In this document: positions 10,355-25,900 of the stretch, piece by piece
How positions within the stretch are numbered: the first letter of the stretch is position 1
How the letters are laid out: each line of letters opens with the position of its first letter
Assembly: GCA_958298945.1 (NCBI GenBank)
Contig: OY282606.1
Location: 42,421,920 to 42,485,919 of the forward strand
DNA from: Atherix ibis
Lineage: Eukaryota > Arthropoda > Insecta > Diptera > Athericidae
Length of the DNA stretch: 64,000 nucleotides
Direction: 5' to 3'
Made by a program: the position numbers and the translations under genes
The notes under the pieces: generated by a model
What the model was told of the DNA's origin: nothing
Databases searched by the model: none
Seen by the model: the letters and a program-made list of their open reading frames with translations, nothing else

Positions 10355-13300
10355 TGATTAATTATACTGATAATTAATTTTACTGTCTATTAGAATGTAG
10401 TTAACTTATCTAATCAACGTTTAACTAATTATAAGCTACAAAGTTTTACTGTTTTTTGGTTAGATTATATTTACAACTTTGAATTTCAACAAATATTTGA
10501 ATATCAACAAGTATTTCTTATGCGGAGTATAAAGTTTTTTATAAAATGCGGGTTTTTCGTTTTTAATATACATATATAAGAAATATTCAAAATTTAATTG
10601 CGAAGTAATATTAAATAATTGTATTATTGCAAAATCTGTTAATTGCAGAAAATCTATTAAATAGATTAATTTCAAATGAGAGTAGCTTATTTAAATAATT
10701 AAAAAAAACAATTACAATATTTACATTATATTCACACAACAAAATATACTCACTATTGATATAAGCGAAAAACCAAATTAATTTGTACTAATTCTGAAGA
10801 AACTTTTTCTCATCATATTTCATTCAAAAAATCATTTACTCCACAAATATGTTTATCAATATTTCGAAATTACTTGTCTTTACACAAGCTTTACTGTGTA
10901 CAAACCAAAGAAAACATTTACTAAAAACAACCAACAAATTATCTGAAAAATAAAATCCATTTTTTTATGTGAGAGGGAATACACAGTGTGCCCAAAAAAT
11001 AACCGAACTTATTTTTAAATCATACAACATGCAGCGCCATCTATTGAAAATTACAGCATTAAAAGGATACATTCATCCTCTTTCAAACGTACCTAAATTC
11101 ATGTAAATCGGATGACAGATGTGAAAGTTACAGCCATTTCAATAAAAGCAAAAGTGTGTGCTAATGTTACAAAACAAAAATGGCTGGGATATCTTCATAA
11201 AATGCTCCTTTCATCTTGGTTTTCAGTTTTGGAAATAGAAAATAGTCACATGGTGATTGAACAGGCGAATACGGAGGGTGGTTGATGAGAGAAAGAGGAT
11301 GAATGTATCTTTTTAATGCTGTAATTTTCAATAGATGGCGCTGCATGTTGTATGATTTAAATATAAAGTTCGGCTATTTTTGGGACACACCGTGTATGAT
11401 TAATTATACTGATAATTAATTTTACTGTCTATTAGAATGTAGTTAACTTATCTAATCAACGTTTAACTAATTATAAGCTACAAAGTTTTACTGTTTTTTG
11501 GTTAGATTATATGTACAACTTTGAATTTCAACAAATATTTGAATATCAACAAGTATTTCTTATGCGGAGTATAAAGTTTTTTATAAAATGCGGGATTTTC
11601 GTTTTTAATATACATATATAAGAAATATTCAAAATTTAATTGCGAAGTAATATTAAATAATTGTATTATTGCAAAATCTGTTAATTGCAGAAAATCTATT
11701 ACATAGATTAATTTCAAATGAGAGTAGCTTATTTAAATAATTAAAAAAAACAATTAAAATATTTACATTATATTCACAAAAAAAATATACTCACTATTGA
11801 TATAAGCGAAAAACCAAATTAATTTGTACTAATTCTGAAGAAACTTTTTCTCATCATATTTCATTCAAAAAATCATTTACTCCACAAATATGTTTATCAA
11901 TATTTCGAAATTACTTGTCTTTACACAAGCTTTACTGTGTACAAACCAAAGAAAACATTTACTAAAAACAACCAACAAATTATCTGAAAAATAAAATCCA
12001 TTTTTTTTATGTGCGAGGGAATACACAGTGTGCCCAAAAAATAACCGAACTTATTTTTAAATCATACAACATGCAGCGCCATCTATTGAGAATTTGCAGC
12101 ATTAAAAGGATACATTCATCCTCTTTCAAACGCACCTAAATTCATGTAAATCGGATGACAGATGTGAAAGTTACAGCCATTTCAATAAAAGCAAAAGTGT
12201 GTGCTAATGTTACAAAACAAAAATGGCTGGGATATCATCATAAAATGCTCCTTTCATCTTGGTTTTCAGTTTTGGAAATAGAAAATAGTCACATGGTGAT
12301 AGATCAGGCGAATACGGAGGGTGGTTGATGGGAGAAAGAGGATGAATGTATCTTTTTAATGCTGTAATTTTCAATAGATGGCGCTGCATGTTGTATGATT
12401 TAAATATAAAGTTCGGTTATTTTTGGACACACCGTGTATGATTAATTATACTGATAATTAATTTTACTGTCTATTAGAATGTAGTTAACTTATCTAATCA
12501 ACGTTTAACTAATTATAAGCTACAAAGTTTTACTGTTTTTTGGTTAGATTATATTTACAACTTTGAATTTCAACAAATATTTGAATATCAACAAGTATTT
12601 CTTATGCGGAGTATAAAGTTTTTTATAAAATGCGGGTTTTTCGTTTTTAATATACATATATAAGAAATATTCAAAATTTAATTGCGAAGTAATATTAAAT
12701 AATTGTATTATTGCAAAATCTGTTAATTGCAGAAAATCTATTAAATAGATTAATTTCAAATGAGAGTAGCTTATTTAAATAATTAAAAAAAACAATTACA
12801 ATATTTACATTATATTCACACAACAAAATATACTCACTATTGATATAAGCGAAAAACCAAATTAATTTGTACTAATTCTGAAGAAACTTTTTCTCATCAT
12901 ATTTCATTCAAAAAATCATTTACTCCACAAATATGTTTATCAATATTTCGAAATTACTTGTCTTTACACAAACTTTACTGTGTACAAACCAAAGAAAACA
13001 TTTACTAAAAACAACCAACAAATTATCTGAAAAATAAAATCCATTTTTTTATGTGAGAGGTAATACACAGTGTGCCCAAAAAATAACCGAACTTATTTTT
13101 AAATCATACAACATGCAGCGCCATCTATTGAAAATTTGCAGCATTAAAAGGATACATTCATCCTCTTTCAAACGTACCTAAATTCATGTAAATCGGATGA
13201 CAGATGTGAAAGTTACAGCCATTTCAATAAAAGCAAAAGTGTGTGCTAATGTTACAAAACAAAAATGGCTGGGATATCATCATAAAATGCTCCTTTCATC

Positions 13301-14561
13301 TTGGTTTTCAGTTTTGGAAATAGAAAATAGTCACATGGTGATTAAAACGGCGAATACGGAGGGTGGTTGATGAGAGAAAGAGGATGAATGTATCTTTTTA
13401 ATGCTGTAATTTTCAATAGATGGCGCTGCATGTTGTATGATTTAAATATAAAGTTCGGTTATTTTTGGACACACCGTGTATGATTAATTATACTGATAAT
13501 TAATTTTACTGTCTATTAGAATGTAGTTAACTTATCTAATCAACGTTTAACTAATTATAAGCTACAAAGTTTTACTGTTTTTTGGTTAGATTATATTTAC
13601 AACTTTGAATTTCAACAAATATTTGAATATCAACAAGTATTTCTTATGCGGAGTATAAAGTTTTTTATAAAATGCGGGTTTTTCGTTTTTAATATACATA
13701 TATAAGAAATATTCAAAATTTAATTGCGAAGTAATATTAAATAATTGTATTATTGCAAAATCTGTTAATTGCAGAAAATCTATTAAATAGATTAATTTCA
13801 AATGAGAGTAGCTTATTTAAATAATTAAAAAAAACAATTACAATATTTACATTATATTCACACAACAAAATATACTCACTATTGATATAAGCGAAAAACC
13901 AAATTAATTTGTACTAATTCTGAAGAAACTTTTTCTCATCATATTTCATTCAAAAAATCATTTACTCCACAAATATGTTTATCAATATTTCGAAATTACT
14001 TGTCTTTACACAAGCTTTACTGTGTACAAACCAAAGAAAACATTTACTAAAAACAACCAACAAATTATCTGAAAAATAAAATCCATTTTTTTATGTGAGA
14101 GGGAATACACAGTGTGCCCAAAAAATAACCGAACTTATTTTTAAATCATACAACATGCAGCGCCATCTATTGAAAATTTGCAGCATTAAAAGGATACATT
14201 CATCCTCTTTCAAACGTACCTAAATTCATGTAAATCGGATGACAGATGTGAAAGTTACAGCCATTTCAATAAAAGCAAAAGTGTGTGCTAATGTTACAAA
14301 ACAAAATTGGCTGGGATATCATCATAAAATGCTCCTTTCATCTTGGTTTTCAGTTTTGGAAATAGAAAATAGTCACATGGTGATTGATCAGGCGAATACG
14401 GAGGGTGGTTGATGAGAGAAAGAGGATGAATGTATATTTTTAATGCTGTAATTTTCAATAGATGGCGCTGCATGTTGTATGATTTAAATATAAAGTTCGG
14501 TTATTTTTGGGACACACCGTGTATGATTAATTATACTGATAATTAATTTTACTGTCTATTA

Positions 14562-16646
14562 GAATGTAGTTAACTTATCTAATCAACGTTTAACTAATTA
14601 TAAGCTACAAAGTTTTACTGTTTTTTGGTTAGATTATATTTACAACTTTGAATTTCAACAAATATTTAAATATCAACAAGTATTTCTTTTGCGGAGTATA
14701 AAGTTTTTTATAAAATGCGGGTTTTTCGTTTTTAATATACATATATAAGAAATATTCAAAATTTAATTGCGAAGTAATATTAAATAATTGTATTATTGCA
14801 AAATCTGTTAATTGCAGAAAATCTATTAAATAGATTAATTTCAAATGAGAATAGCTTATTTAAATAATTAAAAAAAACAATTACAATATTTACATTATAT
14901 TCACACAAAAAAATATACTCACTATTGATATAAGCGAAAAACCAAATTAATTTGTACTAATTCTGAAGAAACTTTTTCTCATCATATTTCATTCAAAAAA
15001 TCATTTACTCCACAAATATGTTTATCAATATTTCGAAATTACTTGTCTTTACACAAACTTTACTGTGTACAAACCAAAGAAAACATTTACTAAAAACAAC
15101 CAACAAATTATCTGAAAAATAAAATCCATTTTTTTATGTGAGAGGGAATACACAGTATGCCCAAAAAATAACCGAACTTATTTTTAAATCATACAACATG
15201 CAGCGCCATCTATTGAAAATTTGCAGCATTAAAAGGATCCATTCATCCTCTTTCAAACGCACCTAAATTCATGTAAATCGGATGACAGATGTGAAAGTTA
15301 CAGCCATTTCAATAAAAGCAAAAGTGTGTGCTAATGTTACAAAACAAAAATGGCTGGGATATCTTCATAAAATGCTCCTTTCATCTTGGTTTTCAGTTTT
15401 GGAAATAGAAAATAGTCACATGGTGATTGAACAGGCGAATACGGAGGGTGGTTGATGAGAGAAAGAGGATGAATGTATCTTTTTAATGCTGTAATTTTCA
15501 ATAGATGGCGCTGCATGTTGTATGATTTAAATATAAAGTTCGGTTATTTTTGGGACACACCGTGTATGATTAATTATACTGATATTTAATTTTACTGTCT
15601 ATTAGAATGTAGTTAACTTATCTAATCAACGTTTAACTAATTATAAGCTACAAAGTTTTACTGTTTTTTGGTTAGATTATATTTACAACTTTGAATTTCA
15701 ACAAATATTTGAATATCAACAAGTATTTCTTATGCGGAGTATAAAGTTTTTTATAAAATGCGGGATTTTCGTTTTTAATATACATATATAAGAAATATTC
15801 AAAATTTAATTGCGAAGTAATATTAAATAATTGTATTATTGCAAAATCTGTTAATTGCAGAAAATCTATTACATAGATTAATTTCAAATGAGAATAGCTT
15901 ATTTAAATAATTAAAAAAAACAATTATAATATTTACATTATATTCACAAAAAAAATATACTCACTATTGATATAAGCGAAAAACCAAATTAATTTGTACT
16001 AATTCTGAAGAAACTTTTTCTCATCATATTTCATTCAAAAAATCATTTACTCCACAAATATGTTTATCAATATTTCGAAATTACTTGTCTTTACACAAGC
16101 TTTACTGTGTACAAACCAAAGAAAACATTTACTAAAAACAACCAACAAATTATCTGAAAAATAAAATCCATTTTTTTATGTGAGAGGGAATACACAGTAT
16201 GCCCAAAAAATAACCGAACTTATTTTTAAATCATACAACATGCAGCGCCATCTATTGAAAATTTGCAGCATTAAAAGGATCCATTCATCCTCTTTCAAAC
16301 GCACCTAAATTCATGTAAATCGGATGACAGATGTGAAAGTTACAGCCATTTCAATAAAAGCAAAAGTGTGTGCTAATGTTACAAAACAAAAATGGCTGGG
16401 ATATCTTCATAAAATGCTCCTTTCATCTTGGTTTTCAGTTTTGGAAATAGAAAATAGTCACATGGTGATTGAACAGGCGAATACGGAGGGTGGTTGATGA
16501 GAGAAAGAGGATGAATGTATCTTTTTAATGCTGTAATTTTCAATAGATGGCGCTGCATGTTGTATGATTTAAATATAAAGTTCGGTTATTTTTGGGACAC
16601 ACCGTGTATGATTAATTATACTGATATTTAATTTTACTGTCTATTA
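14562..16646. repeat. near-identical neighbouring satellite units 6 and 7
   Basis: Units 6 and 7 share private variants absent from most others: cacagtatgccc (near 15152 and 16197), ggatccattc in place of ggatacattc (near 15237 and 16279), and tactgatatttaatttt near the unit end (15582, 16620). This indicates a recent one-unit duplication. Confidence 0.8.
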
Positions 16647-19600
16647 GAATGTAGTTAACTTATCTAATCAACGTTTAACTAATTATAAGCTACAAAGTTT
16701 TACTGTTTTTTGGTTAGATTATATTTACAACTTTGAATTTCAACAAATATTTGAATATCAACAAGTATTTCTTATGCGGAGTATAAAGTTTTTTATAAAA
16801 TGCGGGATTTTCGTTTTTAATATACATATATAAGAAATATTCAAAATTTAATTGCGAAGTAATATTAAATAATTGTATTATTGCAAAATCTGTTAATTGC
16901 AGAAAATCTATTACATAGATTAATTTCAAATGAGAATAGCTTATTTAAATAATTAAAAAAAACAATTATAATATTTACATTATATTCACAAAAAAAATAT
17001 ACTCACTATTGATATAAGCGAAAAACCAAATTAATTTGTACTAATTCTGAAGAAACTTTTTCTCATCATATTTCATTCAAAAAATCATTTACTCCACAAA
17101 TATGTTTATCAATATTTCGAAATTACTTGTCTTTACACAAGCTTTACTGTGTACAAACCAAAGAAAACATTTACTAAAAACAACCAACAAATTATCTGAA
17201 AAATAAAATCCATTTTTTTTATGTGCGAGGGAATACACAGTGTGCCCAAAAAATAACCGAACTTATTTTTAAATCATACAACATGCAGCGCCATCTATTG
17301 AAAATTTGCAGCATTAAAAGGATACATTCATCCTCTTTCAAACGCACCTAAATTCATGTAAATCGGATGACAGATGTGAAAGTTACAGCCATTTCAATAA
17401 AAGCAAAAGTGTGTGCTAATGTTACAAAACAAAAATGGCTGGGATATCATCATAAAATGCTCCTTTCATCTTGGTTTTCAGTTTTGGAAATAGAAAATAG
17501 TCACATGGTGATTGATCAGGCGAATACGGAGGGTGGTTGATGGGAGAAAGAGGATGAATGTATCTTTTTAATGCTGTAATTTTCAATAGATGGCGCTGCA
17601 TGTTGTATGATTTAAATATAAAGTTCGGTTATTTTTGGACACACCGTGTATGATTAATTATACTGATAATTAATTTTACTGTCTATTAGAATGTAGTTAA
17701 CTTATCTAATCAACGTTTAACTAATTATAAGCTACAAAGTTTTACTGTTTTTTGGTTAGATTATATTTACAACTTTGAATTTCAACAAATATTTGAATAT
17801 CAACAAGTATTTCTTATGCGGAGTATAAAGTTTTTTATAAAATGCGGGTTTTTCGTTTTTAATATACATATATAAGAAATATTCAAAATTTAATTGCGAA
17901 GTAATATTAAATAATTGTATTATTGCAAAATCTGTTAATTGCAGAAAATCTATTAAATAGATTAATTTCAAATGAGAGTAGCTTATTTAAATAATTAAAA
18001 AAAACGATTACAATATTTACATTATATTCACACAACAAAATATACTCACTATTGATATAAGCGAAAAACCAAATTAATTTGTACTAATTCTGAAGAAACT
18101 TTTTCTCATCATATTTCATTCAAAAAATCATTTACTCCACAAATATGTTTATCAATATTTCGAAATTACTTGTCTTTACACAAACTTTACTGTGTACAAA
18201 CCAAAGAAAACATTTACTAAAAACAACCAACAAATTATCTGAAAAATAAAATCCATTTTTTTATGTGAGAGGGAATACACAGTGTGCCCAAAAAATAAAC
18301 GAACTTATTTTTAAATCATACAACATGCAGCGCCATCTATTGAAAATTTGCAGCATTAAAAGGATACATTCATCCTCTTTCAAACGTACCTAAATTCATG
18401 TAAATCGGATGACAGATGTGAAAGTTACAGCCATTTCAATAAAAGCAAAAGTGTGTGCTAATGTTACAAAACAAAAATGGCTGGGATATCATCATAAAAT
18501 GCTCCTTTCATCTTGGTTTTCAGTTTTGGAAATAGAAAATAGTCACATGGTGATTGATCAGGCGAATACGGAGGGTGGTTGATGGGAGAAAGAGGATGAA
18601 TGTATCTTTTTAATGCTGTAATTTTCAATAGATGGCGCTGCATGTTGTATGATTTAAATATAAAGTTCGGTTATTTTTGGACACACCGTGTATGATTAAT
18701 TATACTGATAATTAATTTTACTGTCTATTAGAATGTAGTTAACTTATCTAATCAACGTTTAACTAATTATAAGCTACAAAGTTTTACTGTTTTTTGGTTA
18801 GATTATATTTACAACTTTGAATTTCAACAAATATTTGAATATCAACAAGTATTTCTTATGCGGAGTATAAAGTTTTTTATAAAATGCGGGTTTTTCGTTT
18901 TTAATATACATATATAAGAAATATTCAAAATTTAATTGCGAAGTAATATTAAATAATTGTATTATTGCAAAATCTGTTAATTGCAGAAAATCTATTAAAT
19001 AGATTAATTTCAAATGAGAGTAGCTTATTTAAATAATTAAAAAAAAACAATTACAATATTTACATTATATTCACACAACAAAATATACTCACTATTGATA
19101 TAAGCGAAAAACCAAATTAATTTGTACTAATTCTGAAGAAACTTTTTCTCATCATATTTCATTCAAAAAATCATTTACTCCACAAATATGTTTATCAATA
19201 TTTCGAAATTACTTGTCTTTACACAAGCTTTACTGTGTACAAACCAAAGAAAACATTTACTAAAAACAACCAACAAATTATCTGAAAAATAAAATCCATT
19301 TTTTTATGTGAGAGGTAATACACAGTGTGCCCAAAAAATAACCGAACTTATTTTTAAATCATACAACATGCAGCGCCATCTATTGAAAATTTGCAGCATT
19401 AAAAGGATACATTCATCCTCTTTCAAACGTACCTAAATTCATGTAAATCGGATGACAGATGTGAAAGTTACAGCCATTTCAATAAAAGCAAAAGTGTGTG
19501 CTAATGTTACAAAACAAAAATGGCTGGGATATCATCATAAAATGCTCCTTTCATCTTGGTTTTCAGTTTTGGAAATAGAAAATAGTCACATGGTGATTAA

Positions 19601-22600
19601 AACGGCGAATACGGAGGGTGGTTGATGAGAGAAAGAGGATGAATGTATCTTTTTAATGCTGTAATTTTCAATAGATGGCGCTGCATGTTGTATGATTTAA
19701 ATATAAAGTTCGGTTATTTTTGGACACACCGTGTATGATTAATTATACTGATAATTAATTTTACTGTCTATTAGAATGTAGTTAACTTATCTAATCAACG
19801 TTTAACTAATTATAAGCTACAAAGTTTTACTGTTTTTTGGTTAGATTATATTTACAACTTTGAATTTCAACAAATATTTGAATATCAACAAGTATTTCTT
19901 ATGCGGAGTATAAAGTTTTTTATAAAATGCGGGTTTTTCGTTTTTAATATACATATATAAGAAATATTCAAAATTTAATTGCGAAGTAATATTAAATAAT
20001 TGTATTATTGCAAAATCTGTTAATTGCAGAAAATCTATTAAATAGATTAATTTCAAATGAGAGTAGCTTATTTAAATAATTAAAAAAAACAATTACAATA
20101 TTTACATTATATTCACACAACAAAATATACTCACTATTGATATAAGCGAAAAACCAAATTAATTTGTACTGATTCTGAAGAAACTTTTTCTCATCATATT
20201 TCATTCAAAAAATCATTTACTCCACAAATATGTTTATCAATATTTCGAAATTACTTGTCTTTACACAAACTTTACTGTGTACAAACCAAAGAAAACATTT
20301 ACTAAAAACAACCAACAAATTATCTGAAAAATAAAATCCATTTTTTTATGTGAGAGGGAATACACAGTGTGCCCAAAAAATAACCGAACTTATTTTTAAA
20401 TCATACAACATGCAGCGCCATCTATTGAAAATTTGCAGCATTAAAAGGATACATTCATCCTCTTTCAAACGTACCTAAATTCATGTAAATCGGATGACAG
20501 ATGTGAAAGTTACAGCCATTTCAATAAAAGCAAAAGTGTGTGCTAATGTTACAAAACAAAAATGGCTGGGATATCTTCATAAAATGCTCCTTTCATCTTG
20601 GTTTTCAGTTTTGGAAATAGAAAATAGTCACATGGTGATTGAACAGGCGAATACGGAGGGTGGTTGATGAGAGAAAGAGGATGAATGTATCTTTTTAATG
20701 CTGTAATTTTCAATAGATGGCGCTGCATGTTGTATGATTTAAATATAAAGTTCGGTTATTTTTGGGACACACCGTGTATGATTAATTATACTGATAATTA
20801 ATTTTACTGTCTATTAGAATGTAGTTAACTTATCTAATCAACGTTTAACTAATTATAAGCTACAAAGTTTTACTGTTTTTTGGTTTGATTATATTTACAA
20901 CTTTGAATTTCAACAAATATTTGAATATCAACAAGTATTTCTTATGCGGAGTATAAAGTGTTTTATAAAATGCAGGTTTTTCGTTTTTAATATACATATA
21001 TAAGAAATATTCAAAATTTAATTGCGAAGTAATATTAAATAATTGTACTATTGCAAAATCTGTTAATTGCAGAAAATCTATTACATAGATTAATTTCAAA
21101 TGAGAGTAGCTTATTTAAATAATTAAAAAAAAACAATTACAATATTTACATTATATTCACAAAAAAAAATATACTCACTATTGATATAAGCGAAAAACCA
21201 AATTAATTTGTACTGATTCTGAAGAAACTTTTTCTCATCATATTTCATTCAAAAAATCATTTACTCCACAAATATGTTTATCAATATTTCGAAATTACTT
21301 GTCTTTACACAAACTTTACTGTGTACAAACCAAAGAAAACATTTACTAAAAACAACCAACAAATTATCTGAAAAATAAAATCCATTTTTTTATGTGAGAG
21401 GGAATACACAGTGTGCCCAAAAAATAACCGAACTTATTTTTAAATCATACAACATGCAGCGCCATCTATTGAAAATTTCCAGCATTAAAAGGATACATTC
21501 ATCCTCTTTCAAACGTACCTAAATTCATGTAAATCGGATGACAGATGTGAAAGTTACAGCCATTTCAATAAAAGCAAAAGTGTGTGCTAATGTTACAAAA
21601 CAAAAATGGCTGGGATATCTTCATAAAATGCTCCTTTCATCTTGGTTTTCAGTTTTGGAAATAGAAAATAGTCACATGGTGATTGATCAGGCGAATACGG
21701 AGGGTGGTTGATGGGAGAAAGAGGATGAATGTATCTTTTTAATGCTGTAATTTTCAATAGATGGCGCTGCATGTTGTATGATTTAAATATAAAGTTCGGT
21801 TATTTTTGGACACACCGTGTATGATTAATTATACTGATAATTAATTTTACTGTCTATTAGAATGTAGTTAACTTATCTAATCAACGTTTAACTAATTATA
21901 AGCTACAAAGTTTTACTGTTTTTTGGTTAGATTATATTTACAACTTTGAATTTCAACAAATATTTGAATATCAACAAGTATTTCTTATGCGGAGTATAAA
22001 GTTTTTTATAAAATGCGGGATTTTCGTTTTTAATATACATATATAAGAAATATTCAAAATTTAATTGCGAAGTAATATTAAATAATTGTATTATTGCAAA
22101 ATCTGTTAATTGCAGAAAATCTATTACATAGATTAATTTCAAATGAGAATAGCTTATTTAAATAATTAAAAAAAACAATTATAATATTTACATTATATTC
22201 AAAAAAAAATATACTCACTATTGATATAATCGAAAAACCAAATTAATTTGTACTAATTCTGAAGAAACTTTTTCTCATCATATTTCATTCAAAAAATCAT
22301 TTACTCCACAAATATGTTTATCAATATTTCGAAATTACTTGTCTTTACACAAACTTTACTGTGTACAAACCAAAGAAAACATTTACTAAAAACAACCAAC
22401 AAATTATCTGAAAAATAAAATCCATTTTTTTATGTGAGAGGGAATACACAGTGTGCCCAAAAAATAACCGAACTTATTTTTAAATCATACAACATGCAGC
22501 GCCATCTATTGAAAATTTGCAGCATTAAAAGGATACATTCATCCTCTTTCAAACGTACCTAAATTCATGTAAATCGGATGACAGATGTGAAAGTTACAGC

Positions 22601-22900
22601 CATTTCAATAAAAGCAAAAGTGTGTGCTAATGTTATAAAACAAAAATGGCTGGGATATCTTCATAAAATGCTCCTTTCATCTTGGTTTTCAGTTTTGGAA
22701 ATAGAAAATAGTCACATGGTGATTGAACAGGCGAATACGGAGGGTGGTTGATGAGAGAAAGAGGATGAATGTATCTTTTTAAAGCTGTAATTTTCAATAG
22801 ATGGCGCTGCATGTTGTATGATTTAAATATAAAGTTCGGTTATTTTTGGGACACACCGTGTATGATTAATTATACTGATAATTAATTTTACTGTCTATTA

Positions 22901-25900
22901 GAATGTAGTTAACTTATCTAATCAACGTTTAACTAATTATAAGCTACAAAGTTTTACTGTTTTTTGGTTAGATTATATTTACAACTTTGAATTTCAACAA
23001 ATATTTGAATATCAACAAGTATTTCTTATGCGGAGTATAAAGTTTTTTATAAAATGCGGGATTTTCGTTTTTAATATACATATATAAGAAATATTCAAAA
23101 TTTAATTGCGAAGTAATATTAAATAATTGTATTATTGCAAAATCTGTTAATTGCAGAAAATCTATTACATAGATTAATTTCAAATGAGAATAGCTTATTT
23201 AAATAATTAAAAAAAACAATTATAATATTTACATTATATTCAAAAAAAAATATACTCACTATTGATATAATCGAAAAACCAAATTAATTTGTACTAATTC
23301 TGAAGAAACTTTTTCTCATCATATTTCATTCAAAAAATCATTTACTCCACAAATATGTTTATCAATATTTCGAAATTACTTCTTTACACAAGCTTTACTG
23401 TGTACAAACCAAAGAAAACATTTACTAAAAACAACCAACAAATTATCTGAAAAATAAAATCCATTTTTTTATGTGAGAGGGAATACACAGTGTGCCCAAA
23501 AAATAAACGAACTTATTTTTAAATCATACAACATGCAGCGCCATCTATTGAAAATTTGCAGCATTAAAAGGATACATTCATCCTCTTTCAAACGCACCTA
23601 AATTCATGTAAATCGGATGAGAGATGTGAAAGTTACAGCCATTTCAATAAAAGCAAAAGTGTGTGCTAATGTTACAAAACAAAAATGGCTGGGATATCAT
23701 CATAAAATGCTCCTTTCATCTTGGTTTTCTGTTTTGGAAATAGAAAATAGTCACATGGTGATAGATCAGGCGAATACGGAGGGTGGTTGATGAGAGAAAG
23801 AGGATGAATGTATCTTTTTAATGCTGTAATTTTCAATAGATGGCGCTGCATGTTGTATGATTTAAATATAAAGTTCGGTTATTTTTGGACACACCGTGTA
23901 TGATTAATTATACTTATAATTAATTTTACTGTCTATTAGAATGTAGTTAACTTATCTAATCAACGTTTAACTAATTATAAGCTACAAAGTTTTACTGTTT
24001 TTTGGTTTGATTATATTTACAACTTTGAATTTCAACAAATATTTGAATATCAACAAGTATTTCTTATGCGGAGTATAAAGTGTTTTATAAAATGCAGGTT
24101 TTTCGTTTTTAATATACATATATAAGAAATATTCAAAATTTAATTGCGAAGTAATATTAAATAATTGTACTATTGCAAAATCTGTTAATTGCAGAAAATC
24201 TTATACATAGATTAATTTCAAATGAGAATAGCTTATTTAAATAACTAAAAAAAAACAATTACAATATTTACATTATATTCACAAAAAAAAATATACTCAC
24301 TATTGATATAAGCGAAAAACCAAATTAATTTGTACTGATTCTGAAGAAACTTTTTCTCATCATATTTCATTCAAAAAATCATTTACTCCACAAATATGTT
24401 TATCAATATTTCGAAATTACTTGTCTTTACACAAACTTTACTGTGTACAAACCAAAGAAAACATTTACTAAAAACAACCAACAAATTATCTGAAAAATAA
24501 AATCCATTTTTTTATGTGAGAGGGAATACACAGTGTGCCCAATAAATAACCGAACTTATTTTTAAATCATACAACATGCAGCGCCATCTATTGAAAATTT
24601 GCAGCATTAAAAGGATACATTCATCCTCTTTCAAACGTACCTAAATTCATGTAAATCGGATGACAGATGTGAAAGTTACAGCCATTTCAATAAAAGCAAA
24701 AGTGTGTGCTAATGTTACAAAACAAAAATGGCTGGGATATCTTCATAAAATGCTCCTTTCATCTTGGTTTTCAGTTTTGGAAATAGAAAATAGTCACATG
24801 GTGATTGAACAGGCGAATACGGAGGGTGGTTGATGAGAGAAAGAGGATGAATGTATCTTTTTAAAGCTGTAATTTTCAATAGATGGCGCTGCATGTTGTA
24901 TGATTTAAATATAAAGTTCGGTTATTTTTGGGACACACCGTGTATGATTAATTATACTGATAATTAATTTTACTGTCTATTAGAATGTAGTTAACTTATC
25001 TAATCAACGTTTAACTAATTATAAGCTACAAAGTTTTACTGTTTTTTGGTTAGATTATATTTACAACTTTGAATTTCAACAAATATTTGAATATCAACAA
25101 GTATTTCTTATGCGGAGTATAAAGTTTTTTATAAAATGCGGGATTTTCGTTTTTAATATACATATATAAGAAATATTCAAAATTTAATTGCGAAGTAATA
25201 TTAAATAATTGTATTATTGCAAAATCTGTTAATTGCAGAAAATCTATTACATAGATTAATTTCAAATGAGAATAGCTTATTTAAATAATTAAAAAAAACA
25301 ATTATAATATTTACATTATATTCAAAAAAAAATATACTCACTATTGATATAATCGAAAAACCAAATTAATTTGTACTAATTCTGAAGAAACTTTTTCTCA
25401 TCATATTTCATTCAAAAAATCATTTACTCCACAAATATGTTTATCAATATTTCGAAATTACTTCTTTACACAAGCTTTACTGTGTACAAACCAAAGAAAA
25501 CATTTACTAAAAACAACCAACAAATTATCTGAAAAATAAAATCCATTTTTTTATGTGAGAGGGAATACACAGTGTGCCCAAAAAATAAACGAACTTATTT
25601 TTAAATCATACAACATGCAGCGCCATCTATTGAAAATTTGCAGCATTAAAAGGATACATTCATCCTCTTTCAAACGCACCTAAATTCATGTAAATCGGAT
25701 GAGAGATGTGAAAGTTACAGCCATTTCAATAAAAGCAAAAGTGTGTGCTAATGTTACAAAACAAAAATGGCTGGGATATCATCATAAAATGCTCCTTTCA
25801 TCTTGGTTTTCTGTTTTGGAAATAGAAAATAGTCACATGGTGATAGATCAGGCGAATACGGAGGGTGGTTGATGAGAGAAAGAGGATGAATGTATCTTTT

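Noticed and set aside
10460..10675. A 71-codon minus-strand frame (MKLIYLIDFLQLTDF...) present in most satellite units
   Set aside because: It recurs only because the satellite recurs, is AT-driven in composition, varies without codon-position bias, is broken in several units (1, 15, 17, 20) and resembles no family.
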